NCBI GenBank assembly: GCA_018296165.2
Contig: JACKQL020000304.1
Coordinates: 1 to 10,669 of the forward strand
Length of the DNA: 10,669 nucleotides
Source: Termitomyces sp. T153
Taxonomy: Eukaryota; Basidiomycota; Agaricomycetes; Agaricales; Lyophyllaceae
Direction: 5' to 3'
Shown one piece after another: positions 1-6,784 of this stretch. Each line of letters opens with the position of its first letter. Position 1 is the first letter of the stretch. The translations under genes were made by a program, and so were the position numbers. A model generated the notes under the pieces. It was not told the DNA's origin, searched no databases, and worked only from the letters and a program-made list of their open reading frames with translations.

Positions 1-37
1 TTATTTATTTTTATTTATTTATTTATTTTATTTTTTT
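1..37 (-). repeat. A-rich (AAAT)n-like 3' tail of the LINE
   Basis: On the plus strand this is a run of TTTA/TTTTA units. On the LINE's coding strand it is an A-rich tail of imperfect AAAT units starting with seven A's. It sits directly after the 3' UTR of ORF2, where LINEs carry poly(A) or short-repeat tails made during target-primed reverse transcription. It reaches the window edge, so its length and the flanking target site are unknown. Confidence 0.8.
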
Positions 38-201
38 GGAGTAGCGAATACAGTGATGGAGGACGACGCCCTTGGCGAGTCCCCACCACCTGCTGGCTGC
101 ACACCTGGGATTACAACCAGGTTCCATATTGGGCAGCGATTTTCTTATCTCCGCGAGGAAATGCCTTTATGCACGTGTGTGGGACTCAGGCCGCGTATTA
201 C
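38..201 (-). other. LINE 3' UTR
   Basis: This is the 164-base stretch between the ORF2 stop codon (202-204) and the A-rich tail. Open frames overlap it on the plus strand, but they have no recognisable content and I treat them as chance. It contains a perfect 6-bp inverted repeat (103-108 with 117-122), described separately. In LINEs the 3' UTR is where the element's own reverse transcriptase recognises its RNA, so this is the expected location of such a signal. Confidence 0.6.
103..122 (-). other. Hairpin in the LINE 3' UTR
   Basis: ACCTGG (103-108) and CCAGGT (117-122) are perfect reverse complements separated by eight bases. On the element's RNA the loop reads TTGTAATC, which together with the stem resembles a tRNA T-arm or Pol III box B (GGTTGTAATCC against GGTTCGAATCC). 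No acceptor stem or anticodon arm fits around it, so it is not a tRNA gene. A 3' stem-loop recognised by the element's RT is known in stringent-type LINEs; that role here is inference. Confidence 0.4.
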
Positions 202-1443
202 CTATCCTATTCCATCTCGTGAATACAGCCTACTACCCACTAAAACCCCGCCCATGGTCACATATTGTGATCCTTGCCATGGTGTCATGTCTACAACACG
301 CGTGTCTTTCCACATCTCAATCACTGGGGGTAAGGGGATCGATTTCTTCTCCAGTCTCCTGTTTGTCAGTTTAAAATCTGTCTCTGCTCTCTTTTTGATG
401 GCAGCATTCCACCTATTTGATATTTCCACTTCACTAAGTGGTACATCATCATGTCTTATAACCCTTTCACATCTTATCGCCCATATGAAGGAGGCCGCTT
501 CCATTACTACTATTTTATAAAGTTGTGTTAGTCCTTGAGATGGTTTTCCTTCTTCGTCTTTTATTGTTAAAAGAGCACTGCCAAGGATTGAGCCTAGGCT
601 AGTTTCTGGGAACTCATTATCTGTCTTATTCTTCCACATCTTGCGTACCGTACTCCAGACTAGACCTTGGCCTGTACACTTACACTTGGTCAGAATGTGT
701 TCCATCGATTCGACTTCCCCATTGTGTTTGCACTGGGCTCGTTCTCTCAGGACAGGGTCCATCAAAGGTTTATCCCAGTACGTTCCCACCTTGTATGCAT
801 CATGGGCACATTTCCACAGGAACATTCGCAGGGGTTTTGAGAAATCCTTGCATCGCAGGCTTGACCATATCTGTTTTCTGCTCGGCGATCTTCTGTTTAC
901 TCCTTTCACATGACTAATAATGCTTTCCATTGTTTTTCCTGTTCGCGGTCTCTCGCAAATACTTTTCATTTTCATGATAGTCTTATAGGCTATTGTCTGC
1001 ATGATCTTTGAAAGTTTCGCACCGGTGAGGTGTAGTTCTGTTGGGATAGGGGGTAGTAATATTGGTCTCTCCTTTTTGAGAGCAGCTTTTGCCAAAGAGG
1101 TGGCTTTCTTCTCGTACATTGAGACTTGGGTCCCGTCCAAGTCCATGAAAGTGACTGGGGCCGTATGCATCCTCAGTCTTCCTAAAACTATCCGGAGGAG
1201 ACCCGAATTCATGGTATCCACAAAACCGGAGTCTTCTTTTTCTCTTGTGTCTTTGGTTAGAGATGATATTACATCCTTATCCCTTGTTTTTATTACCAGC
1301 GGTTTATTGATTCCAGCCTTCATTGACGTTAGTAGTACCGCCAATAGGGTGCTGCCCTTTTTTGGTTTGTCTTCACTACTTATCCACATCTCACTAGCAT
1401 TCAGCTCATACATATTCTCAAAGTATACACCAGCCCCTATAAT
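202..1443 (-). CDS. LINE ORF2 piece 4: RNase H-like fold without catalytic residues, and C-terminal zinc region
   Basis: In frame with piece 3 across the TGA. It begins GAGVYFENM, the second strand of RNase H. Numbering from ATG 1413, LLAVLL (23-28), PLVIKT (38-43), DVISSLTK (47-54), EDSGF (60-64), LGRLRMHTAPVTF (77-89) and SLAKAAL (106-112) follow the RNase H pattern. However, the catalytic Glu is Thr22, the second Asp is Arg44 and the last Asp is Thr105. Downstream, residues 196-260 (FLWKCAHDAYKVGTYWDK ... CKHN ... MEHILTKC ... GLVW) are the zf-RVT-like C-terminal region; Cys228, His239 and Cys244 are present, but Asn231 stands where a second Cys is usual. The C-terminal VLVGSR resembles the usual family ending, so this 3' end looks complete. 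It ends at 204-202, with about 164 nt of 3' UTR beyond. Confidence 0.85.
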   Translation of the reverse strand: MIGAGVYFENMYELNASEMWISSEDKPKKGSTLLAVLLTSMKAGINKPLVIKTRDKDVISSLTKDTREKEDSGFVDTMNSGLLRIVLGRLRMHTAPVTFMDLDGTQVSMYEKKATSLAKAALKKERPILLPPIPTELHLTGAKLSKIMQTIAYKTIMKMKSICERPRTGKTMESIISHVKGVNRRSPSRKQIWSSLRCKDFSKPLRMFLWKCAHDAYKVGTYWDKPLMDPVLRERAQCKHNGEVESMEHILTKCKCTGQGLVWSTVRKMWKNKTDNEFPETSLGSILGSALLTIKDEEGKPSQGLTQLYKIVVMEAASFIWAIRCERVIRHDDVPLSEVEISNRWNAAIKKRAETDFKLTNRRLEKKSIPLPPVIEMWKDTRVVDMTPWQGSQYVTMGGVLVGSRLYSRDGIG

Positions 1444-3090
1444 TCATACACCACGGTTTTCTCTTGTGGTATGTGACTTTCCTCCTATGTATGCTACTAA
1501 TGGCATTTGGTCTTCCATTCGGTTTTGCCGGAGGTAGACATAGTGGTACGTTGGGCCAGTCGTGAAGATCCAAAATAGGTCCGCCATGGAGCCTTCAGTG
1601 ACCAGTCTGGCATTAAAGCAGACCACTGGTGATGTATCCTCATCCTGGTGTTCACTGCACATCTGGTTGATTCTGTCATCTGGCTGTTCTGCCCTAGGAT
1701 CCCATTTACTTGGGAGGGTATTGAGCATGTCGTTTGCTCTGTTTACGCATGAGTGAGGGTGCAGGCATCCTTTGGTGTTTTCTAACGTCATACATCCAGG
1801 GCATTTGCATTCGTCACTTTCAACATGGCCACAATTCGACAGAATATTTGCTAGTTCTGATGCTTCACCCACAGTCTTTACCTTATGCTTTGCTTTTAAG
1901 CATTCCGCTACCTTACCACTGTTCATCTTATGTATCTTAGGGTCTGCTGCAAAGTGGTACCAAATTGGTAATTCTTCCATTATTTCACGGCTGAAAGCTA
2001 AGCCTTCAGGACGTACATTGAACTCTTTAGCTGTTTTTATTATACTTGTTATATCAGGGCAAATTTCCCTACGAGACGACACAATAGTCCTCCATGTTTG
2101 TAAGAAGGGGTTTACCTTTACTCTTATATCTACCCCTTCTTCTAGCTTAGGAGCATTCATAGCCATTAAAACATCAGCAACTTTAGCCCACATAGGTCGC
2201 TCAGACCCAAATTTTAAATAAGATTTAAGCCACATAATGTTTATGGCCTTATTTCTACTTTTGATATCAACCAGCGCTCGCCCACCATCATGTAGGGGTT
2301 TAAACATAGTTTCTGCATTTACTAAGGAGCTTTTTCCAGCCCACATGAATCTATTTGCTCTCCTGGATAGTAAGGTCTCAATATGACTTGGGATACCTTG
2401 TACCTGAGCTAGGTACTGCGTCATACCAGCTATCACCATCTGGACTATCAGGCGTCTCCCTTCCATGGTTGGATTACTCTTTTCCCACACATTCAAACTT
2501 TTATCGATCTTTTCTAGTACTGTAGACCACGGAGCACTAAGGTCGGCATTGTTTCCAAACCAGGCTCCTAATATACGGATGGAACATCCATCTTTGACAA
2601 TGTGTATGCCATTTGGGATCATCAATCCTCCTGGTTTTGTGGTTCTTTCCTTCAGAACCATTTGGTGGTATTCTTTCGTCCCTATTGGGATTATCTCCAT
2701 TTTTGTGGTATTGAAATTTGCACCCGAAGCAATGCACCAGTCATCCAATATTATATTGAGCTCTTCTAAGTCATTGTTTTTTGACAGGAACATAGTAGTA
2801 TCATCTGCAAACAGGTTTGCGATCAGTTTCTCTACTTGGCCTGGAATCTCGTAACCTTTTAAGTTAGATCTTCTTAGGCTGGCTGCTAGCGGTTCAATTG
2901 CCAGGTCAAATAGGAGGCACGATAGTGGATCACCTTGTCTTACCCCTCTTGTTATTTTCCATGGTGAGCTTAATACCCCGTTTACCATGATTCTAGTTTC
3001 AGCTCTCTCGTACAGTGACTTTACTATATTGGTAAAGGTAAAAGGTGGAAGGGATTCCAAATTTATCAAGGGTTCTCCATAGGTAGTCAT
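1444..3090 (-). CDS. LINE ORF2 piece 3: RT C-terminal half, Cys-rich block, start of RNase H-like domain
   Basis: After the frameshift, homology resumes at about residue 15 (FTFTNIVKSLYERAETRI). RGVRQGDPLSCLLFDLAIEP (48-67) is the conserved LINE RT motif B region. FADDTT (94-99) is the catalytic motif C, with Asp96 and Asp97 at about 2805-2800. Thumb sequence follows (about 215-300). Near residues 425-452 is a Cys-rich block (CKCPGC, GCLHPHSC) that I recognise as a regular feature of this basidiomycete LINE family and that probably binds zinc. The end, PLVAYIGGKS, matches the first strand of RNase H (usual AYTDGS) but with Gly in place of the catalytic Asp. The TGA at 1446-1444 then stops the frame, and the same frame continues with the rest of RNase H. 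The first 14 residues are an out-of-frame artefact of the shift. Confidence 0.87.
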   Translation of the reverse strand: MTTYGEPLINLESLPPFTFTNIVKSLYERAETRIMVNGVLSSPWKITRGVRQGDPLSCLLFDLAIEPLAASLRRSNLKGYEIPGQVEKLIANLFADDTTMFLSKNNDLEELNIILDDWCIASGANFNTTKMEIIPIGTKEYHQMVLKERTTKPGGLMIPNGIHIVKDGCSIRILGAWFGNNADLSAPWSTVLEKIDKSLNVWEKSNPTMEGRRLIVQMVIAGMTQYLAQVQGIPSHIETLLSRRANRFMWAGKSSLVNAETMFKPLHDGGRALVDIKSRNKAINIMWLKSYLKFGSERPMWAKVADVLMAMNAPKLEEGVDIRVKVNPFLQTWRTIVSSRREICPDITSIIKTAKEFNVRPEGLAFSREIMEELPIWYHFAADPKIHKMNSGKVAECLKAKHKVKTVGEASELANILSNCGHVESDECKCPGCMTLENTKGCLHPHSCVNRANDMLNTLPSKWDPRAEQPDDRINQMCSEHQDEDTSPVVCFNARLVTEGSMADLFWIFTTGPTYHYVYLRQNRMEDQMPLVAYIGGKSHTTRENRGV

Positions 3091-4366
3091 GCGCTATCTT
3101 ATCATATGCCTTTTCCTGGTCTAACGCTACAATTAGACCATCCTGTTGTTTGGCCTCAGCATAGTGCATCATCATTCGAATCAACTTAGTTTGTTCAGAG
3201 ATACTCCTTCCTGGGATGAAGCCTGCTTGGCTTGGGTGGACAAGATCACCTATGATGACGGAAAGTCTATTTGCTAGGGACTTAGTGAATATTTTATAGT
3301 CAGTGTTTAAACAGGTGATTGGTCTATAATTTGCTATGTCCGTTCTATCGTTCTTCTTGTACAATGGGCACATCCACCCATCAGCAAAATTGGAATCTTG
3401 GTCAATTCCATATCTCTGAATATCTTCACACTGCATAGAAAGTAGACTCATTAGATTGCACGTTAGTCTTTGAGTTCCCCCTCTTTGATTTAGTTTGCAG
3501 TCATTGACAAACTGTCCCTGCATAGATTTCCAAAAATCATAGGGTATTCCATCTGGATCGGGGGCTGAGCTATTGTTTGCATCTTTGAGGGCCTTAAGCA
3601 ATTCTTCTTCGCTGATAACTTTGCCTAGCTCAGAGCTCTGGAACTCCATGGTGTGGGCATCAATGTTCCCCAGTACCTTGTTTATCTTCTCGTCTCTGAT
3701 TTTGGATGTGACCCCTCTGAATTGGTATTGGAGGTTATTATGGTATTGCATCAATAGTTCTGCCATTCTCCTTGAGTCCTTTTCATAGATATGTTCTGAA
3801 TGGGTGGGGTTGATCTTTCTCAGCGCATCTATTAAGTCTCTTGGAGTGCTTATTTTATTCGACTTTGTCCAGTATTTGCACATTGTTTCTCCTTCGAGCC
3901 TATTCTTGATTGTTACTTTCTCCCTTGTTATGGCATGATATTTCATTTCGTGTTCTGCAATTTTATTTGTTACTTTATCCAAGGATTTTCTGACATCCTC
4001 TGTGTCGAGGTTTGTATCTTCAAGAATAGCTTCTTTCTCTGACTCTAGTGTTCTTCTTTCCCTTCTATACTTTGGGATTATTGCTTTGTCCCTCTCCTTT
4101 GCCATCGTTATTATGCCTCTTTTCCATCTAGCATATATTTTTTGTGGGTTTTTCTCCTGGCTCCGTTGTCCTATTGACCTCTCTATTTCCTTCACAGCTT
4201 CCACACCAGAGCTAACGACAAAATTTCTGAAGGTTTTATCACACATTACATGTTTTCTAAGCACCCATCTACCTCTTCCCATCACAGGAGCATCCGCATG
4301 CGCAATTTGGACAGTCGTGAGATGGTGATCGGTGCCAGGTATGCCTGTCGGTGATATGTCCCATTC
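2999..4366 (-). CDS. LINE ORF2 piece 2: RT N-terminal half (fingers and palm motif A)
   Basis: This is the in-frame continuation of the endonuclease after its TGA. It opens with the last endonuclease motif (TDHH), then a basic, helix-rich linker. RT begins around residue 225 counted from the GTG at 4285. Recognisable blocks are SSAPDPDGIPYDFWK (239-253), DGWMCPLYKK (311-320), DIANYRPITCLNTDYKI (326-342), SQAGFIPGRS (362-371) and the motif A core VALDQEKAYDK, whose catalytic Asp389 is at 3121-3119. These are typical of LINE-type RVT_1 domains. Homology is lost after FGIPSTF at about 3030, where the reading frame must shift to the next piece; the last 15 or so residues before the stop near 2999 are out-of-frame sequence. 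No TGA or TAA interrupts the 4366-2999 stretch. Confidence 0.88.
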   Translation of the reverse strand, partial: EWDISPTGIPGTDHHLTTVQIAHADAPVMGRGRWVLRKHVMCDKTFRNFVVSSGVEAVKEIERSIGQRSQEKNPQKIYARWKRGIITMAKERDKAIIPKYRRERRTLESEKEAILEDTNLDTEDVRKSLDKVTNKIAEHEMKYHAITREKVTIKNRLEGETMCKYWTKSNKISTPRDLIDALRKINPTHSEHIYEKDSRRMAELLMQYHNNLQYQFRGVTSKIRDEKINKVLGNIDAHTMEFQSSELGKVISEEELLKALKDANNSSAPDPDGIPYDFWKSMQGQFVNDCKLNQRGGTQRLTCNLMSLLSMQCEDIQRYGIDQDSNFADGWMCPLYKKNDRTDIANYRPITCLNTDYKIFTKSLANRLSVIIGDLVHPSQAGFIPGRSISEQTKLIRMMMHYAEAKQQDGLIVALDQEKAYDKIAHDYLWRTLDKFGIPSTFYLYQYSKVTVRES

Positions 4367-5326
4367 TCATGTAGAAACCGTCAATATATCTGACATATAT
4401 ATTCGATCTATTCTAGACATGGATGATGTAGCACTTTGGAGAAAGGAGAAGGCCCTTTTAGATGGGAATGTTTCTCTCCACGCGTCTTTAATGTACAGTG
4501 TTTGCTTAAGTTCATCGAGTGCCTCTATTGCCTTGTTTGGGTCATTCCTTGCTGGTGCCCTATCCTGTGGATCTTCAACCACATTAAAGTCACCCGCTAG
4601 TACGTCAACTCTTATTCTTGGGTTCTCAATGAAATATCTTCTGATTCTTCTCCAGAACACTCCATTCTCCCTTCCTTCGTGTTCTGTGACATTAGGTGCA
4701 TAAACTACTAGGATGTTGATTACTTCATCTTTATGCCAGTTTGAAGATACCATCATGGCCCTTCCTGGTATTATTTCGGTCATCTCTGCCCCTTGGACGT
4801 TGATCAGGTTACGGTTCAGCACTACCGCAACTCCTCCTTTACTTGTAGGGTTTTCGGGGTCACCTGAGTGAAATATCAACATTCTTTTACCAAAAAATTT
4901 TTCCAGATCGTTCTTCCTTCCCTCTGTCAGGTGCGTCTCTTGTACCATCAGTATACCTATTTTCTTATCTCTGATTATCTGATTGATGTGGTTCCACTTA
5001 GTTTCAGATTTTGATGAACCCGTCATTCTGTACCCTCGCAGGTTGAGAGTTCCAATCCAGATGGCTGCTTTGGTGTTTTTTGTTGACCTGGAATTTGGAG
5101 TTCGCCTTCTATTTTCCACATTTCGTGAGCTTTCCTGTTCTAATCCATCCAAAAATGATTCATTAAAATCATCAATATTCCCCATTTGAAAACCGTTATG
5201 GTCTTGTATCCCTTCGTTGCCTTCTAAGGCACTTGTGGGTGATCCACCTCCGTAATCTCTATTGTCGGCATCAGGGACCTGAGTGGTGGCATTCTTGTAT
5301 GGTCCACCAGCATTAGAGATGCTCAA
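4367..5326 (-). CDS. LINE ORF2 piece 1: APE-type (EEP) endonuclease domain
   Basis: The endonuclease nicks target DNA to prime reverse transcription. Counting from the TTG at 5326 (ATG at residue 48, position 5185), residues 1-85 are polar and poorly conserved. The EEP fold then runs from about 88, with TLNLRG (Asn95), VQETHL (Glu130), VVYAPN (208-212), AGDFN (Asp246, Asn248) and SRIDRIY (Asp307). These are the canonical metal-binding and catalytic positions of the exonuclease-endonuclease-phosphatase family. The last motif, a Thr-Asp-His, lies beyond the TGA at 4367-4369: the same frame continues with GTDHHL about 4310-4327. The truncated product would therefore lack the catalytic His. The TGA is preceded by ACA, so it could derive from CGA by CpG deamination (inference). 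No ATG exists near 5326; upstream linkage to the 5323-5607 frame is possible but unproven. Confidence 0.85.
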   Translation of the reverse strand: MSISNAGGPYKNATTQVPDADNRDYGGGSPTSALEGNEGIQDHNGFQMGNIDDFNESFLDGLEQESSRNVENRRRTPNSRSTKNTKAAIWIGTLNLRGYRMTGSSKSETKWNHINQIIRDKKIGILMVQETHLTEGRKNDLEKFFGKRMLIFHSGDPENPTSKGGVAVVLNRNLINVQGAEMTEIIPGRAMMVSSNWHKDEVINILVVYAPNVTEHEGRENGVFWRRIRRYFIENPRIRVDVLAGDFNVVEDPQDRAPARNDPNKAIEALDELKQTLYIKDAWRETFPSKRAFSFLQSATSSMSRIDRIYMSDILTVST

Positions 5327-5607
5327 TCTAGTATGAAAAATAGGGTGACTGAATGTATTGATGCTTGTCTGTGTTGTGGTTGATAAGACTTACCAGGGGG
5401 CCAACCATGCCCTCCTGGGGTGGGCTCATTTCCCAAGAGCCCAGGGGGGACGTTGCTTCGAGGATCTGCAAGACATAGTGGGGTTTGTACCTGGGAAACT
5501 TTCAGCTTAAGCAGGACTGCTGTACGGCACCTTCCTCTATTTTTTATAGACTGCCGTTTTTTGTCTTTCGACTCAGTTTCAGACCTACATGTACCACGTA
5601 TGGCCAA
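5323..5607 (-). CDS. Possible out-of-frame N-terminal part of ORF2 (uncertain)
   Basis: An open frame of 94 codons starting from TTG, with no ATG. It is rich in Arg/Lys at the front and Pro/Gly in the middle (VPPGLLGNEPTPGGHG). It lies just upstream of ORF2 on the same strand and overlaps ORF2's ATG-less open stretch (5389-5326) in another frame. ORF2 proteins of this family have long, poorly conserved N-termini, so this could be a frameshifted N-terminus. I recognise no domain, and it could equally be a chance frame in the inter-ORF spacer. Confidence 0.2.
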   Translation of the reverse strand: MAIRGTCRSETESKDKKRQSIKNRGRCRTAVLLKLKVSQVQTPLCLADPRSNVPPGLLGNEPTPGGHGWPPGKSYQPQHRQASIHSVTLFFILD

Positions 5608-5813
5608 TATATTTCAGTCTTACACCTTTGTTTGGTTATCATCCTTGCTAGTAACATCCCACATTATTTTACAAGGTAGCGCGCTTGAATTTCATGTTCA
5701 CATGAAATCCAGTCTTGACACACAGATAGAATATCAATTTTAAGTGTATATCAAGACGACATTACATTTCGTAGTACTTGGGACTAATTAGAGGCCATTT
5801 AGTTCCAATGCCC
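5390..5813 (-). other. LINE inter-ORF spacer
   Basis: This is the stretch between the ORF1 stop (5816-5814) and the start of the ORF2 frame. It contains the uncertain 94-codon frame (to 5607) and, nearer ORF1, a perfect 8-bp inverted repeat at 5689-5708. I see no promoter motif, tRNA or confident coding content. Spacers between ORF1 and ORF2 are common in LINEs and may hold signals for re-initiation, but none is identifiable here. Confidence 0.5.
5689..5708. repeat. Perfect 8-bp inverted repeat, 4-nt spacer
   Basis: ATTTCATG (5689-5696) and CATGAAAT (5701-5708) flank TTCA. It lies in the LINE inter-ORF spacer and would form a hairpin in the element's RNA between ORF1 and ORF2. A function is not evident. 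Confidence 0.45.
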
Positions 5814-6533
5814 TCAGAAAGCCCGGCGTCCATAGGGCCTACTTCCACGGCCTCCTCCTCCTCTGCCTCTACCCATCCCCATGTTGCTATTTGCGTTATC
5901 TTGACCCCGTCCTATGTCTTTATTATACGCGTTGCTTGGGGCGTTGTTTGGCTGTATTGGTACAGGTTTATAGCCTAGCCACCCTGGTAGGTCCGGGAAG
6001 GGGCAGTTTGGGGTATCATGGTCGATCGATTTACAGCTGATGCATTGAAGGGTTTCGTTACCTAAGAGGGGCAGACCAAATCCTGATGTGGCTGACGGGA
6101 ATGTGCATGTCCTCATGAGTTGGATAAGTTTGACGTGGTCATCGTCAGATAGGTATGAGTGGTGAAGAAATACATTCCACCCTCTGAAATTGCCTCCATT
6201 TGCGTTACTTCTTTTCACGTCAATGAATTTTACTGATATGTTGTTAAAAATGTCGCTTGCTATGAAATCTGCATCTCCTGTAGAGCAGTCGACTATATGC
6301 TTCATTACTTGCTCTGAGTCCTGTATGCAATCGATGACCAGATCTGTGACGACCGAGCGGGCTTCTTCCGAGTTCATAAAGGTTAAGCCATAAATGGTGA
6401 GAACAAAGGAGGGGCGAGAGTCTTCGAAAGACTTAAAAATAATTGTGATATCCTTGGTGGAGACAACTTCGAGTCCCAGAAGATGGTGCGCTTGCTCATT
6501 TGAGAGACCAGATACCAGCATATGGCACGGCAA
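5814..6533 (-). CDS. LINE ORF1: CCHC zinc-knuckle RNA-binding protein, N-terminus incomplete
   Basis: ORF1 proteins coat the element RNA. Counting from the TTG at 6533 (ATG at residue 5, position 6521), the front part (VSGLSNEQAHHLL, EVVSTKDITIIF) matches the middle domain of ORF1 in basidiomycete LINEs, so the protein looks short at its N-terminus. A zinc knuckle C-x2-C-x4-H-x4-C follows (Cys164, Cys167, His172, Cys177), then the family's characteristic CPFPDLPGW. The C-terminus is Asn-rich and then Arg/Gly-rich (GMGRGRGGGGRG), as in RGG-type RNA-binding tails. The same frame upstream has a TAA at 6551-6549, beyond which it stays open to about 6727 with plausible coding (KTPTHKGVRDFVSR). The true N-terminus may therefore lie there, cut off by a nonsense mutation, or the element may be 5'-truncated near this point. 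Confidence 0.75.
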   Translation of the reverse strand: MPCHMLVSGLSNEQAHHLLGLEVVSTKDITIIFKSFEDSRPSFVLTIYGLTFMNSEEARSVVTDLVIDCIQDSEQVMKHIVDCSTGDADFIASDIFNNISVKFIDVKRSNANGGNFRGWNVFLHHSYLSDDDHVKLIQLMRTCTFPSATSGFGLPLLGNETLQCISCKSIDHDTPNCPFPDLPGWLGYKPVPIQPNNAPSNAYNKDIGRGQDNANSNMGMGRGRGGGGRGSRPYGRRAF

Positions 6534-6551
6534 TGGGATACGACACTTTTA

Positions 6552-6784
6552 GAGTGAGCTACGTGAAACAAAGTCCCGAACACCTTTGTGAGTCGGAGTT
6601 TTGAGCTGAGTTTGAAAACTAAGCCAATTTTGCCGATTTTGCATCATCTGGAGCCCACCGCAAGGGGCTTTTGTTGCCCAAAACTCACTTTTTGGATTTC
6701 CTTGAGGAAGTCCAACCCTTGTGAAACATTAGTTTTGCACCACCTGGATCTTGGCCCAAAACACCTGAAGTTATTGCAACCAAG
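6552..6784. other. Junction zone between LINE 5' end and gypsy 5' leader
   Basis: No confident gene lies here. Two open frames overlap head to head: a minus frame (about 6727-6552) in phase with LINE ORF1, and a plus frame open from 6725 in phase with gypsy Gag. CpG dinucleotides occur up to about 6660 and none from there to 6784, which hints that the sequence changes owner near 6660. A 16-bp sequence at 6637-6652 (TTTTGCATCATCTGGA) recurs at 6733-6748 with two T/C differences. No LTR end or primer-binding site could be identified, so the gypsy 5' LTR is absent or was displaced by the LINE. Confidence 0.4.

Larger units (their letters stand above)
202..5389 (-). pseudogene. LINE ORF2: endonuclease-reverse transcriptase-RNase H-like polyprotein, broken
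   Basis: One ancestral coding region of about 1,700 codons covers, in order: a low-complexity N-terminus, APE-type endonuclease, spacer helix region, reverse transcriptase, Cys-rich block, RNase H-like domain, and a C-terminal HILTKC zinc region. Three lesions split it. TGA at 4367-4369 lies in the endonuclease just before its last motif. A net one-base frameshift lies near 3034-3047 inside the RT. TGA at 1444-1446 lies inside the RNase H-like domain. Both TGA codons leave the frame unchanged, since clear homology continues on the far side. The first in-frame ATG is at 5185-5183; the frame is open without ATG from 5389. The four readable pieces are listed separately. The copy cannot make a full ORF2 protein, although mutation looks light enough to suggest fairly recent insertion. 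Confidence 0.88.
1..6550 (-). mobile_element. Non-LTR retrotransposon (LINE), nearly full length, inactivated
   Basis: Read right to left this is ORF1 (zinc-knuckle RNA-binding protein), a spacer, ORF2 (APE endonuclease, reverse transcriptase, RNase H-like fold, C-terminal zinc region), a short 3' UTR and an A-rich tail at the left edge. That order is diagnostic of an ORF1/ORF2 LINE that integrates by target-primed reverse transcription. The type resembles the elements common in Agaricomycetes (family recognised from motifs, not searched). The 5' limit is uncertain: ORF1 is open from 6548, but the same frame beyond a TAA at 6549-6551 is open again up to about 6727. ORF2 carries two in-frame TGA codons and one frameshift. 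No target-site duplication can be judged because the tail reaches base 1 of the window. Confidence 0.9.

Noticed and set aside
100..170. A tRNA gene suggested by the T-arm-like hairpin
   Set aside because: No acceptor, D-arm or anticodon arm could be fitted around it on the minus strand.
72..520. Plus-strand open frames over the left end
   Set aside because: They lie opposite the LINE 3' UTR and ORF2 C-terminus, have no recognisable domain, and the minus frame is clearly the coding one.
1001..2854. Several plus-strand frames of 64-178 codons opposite ORF2
   Set aside because: All are antisense shadows of the RT and RNase H region, with hydrophobic, low-information translations and no family match.
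5420..5978. Plus-strand frames in the LINE spacer and opposite ORF1
   Set aside because: No domain, no supporting signals, and part overlaps the Arg/Gly-rich coding of ORF1.
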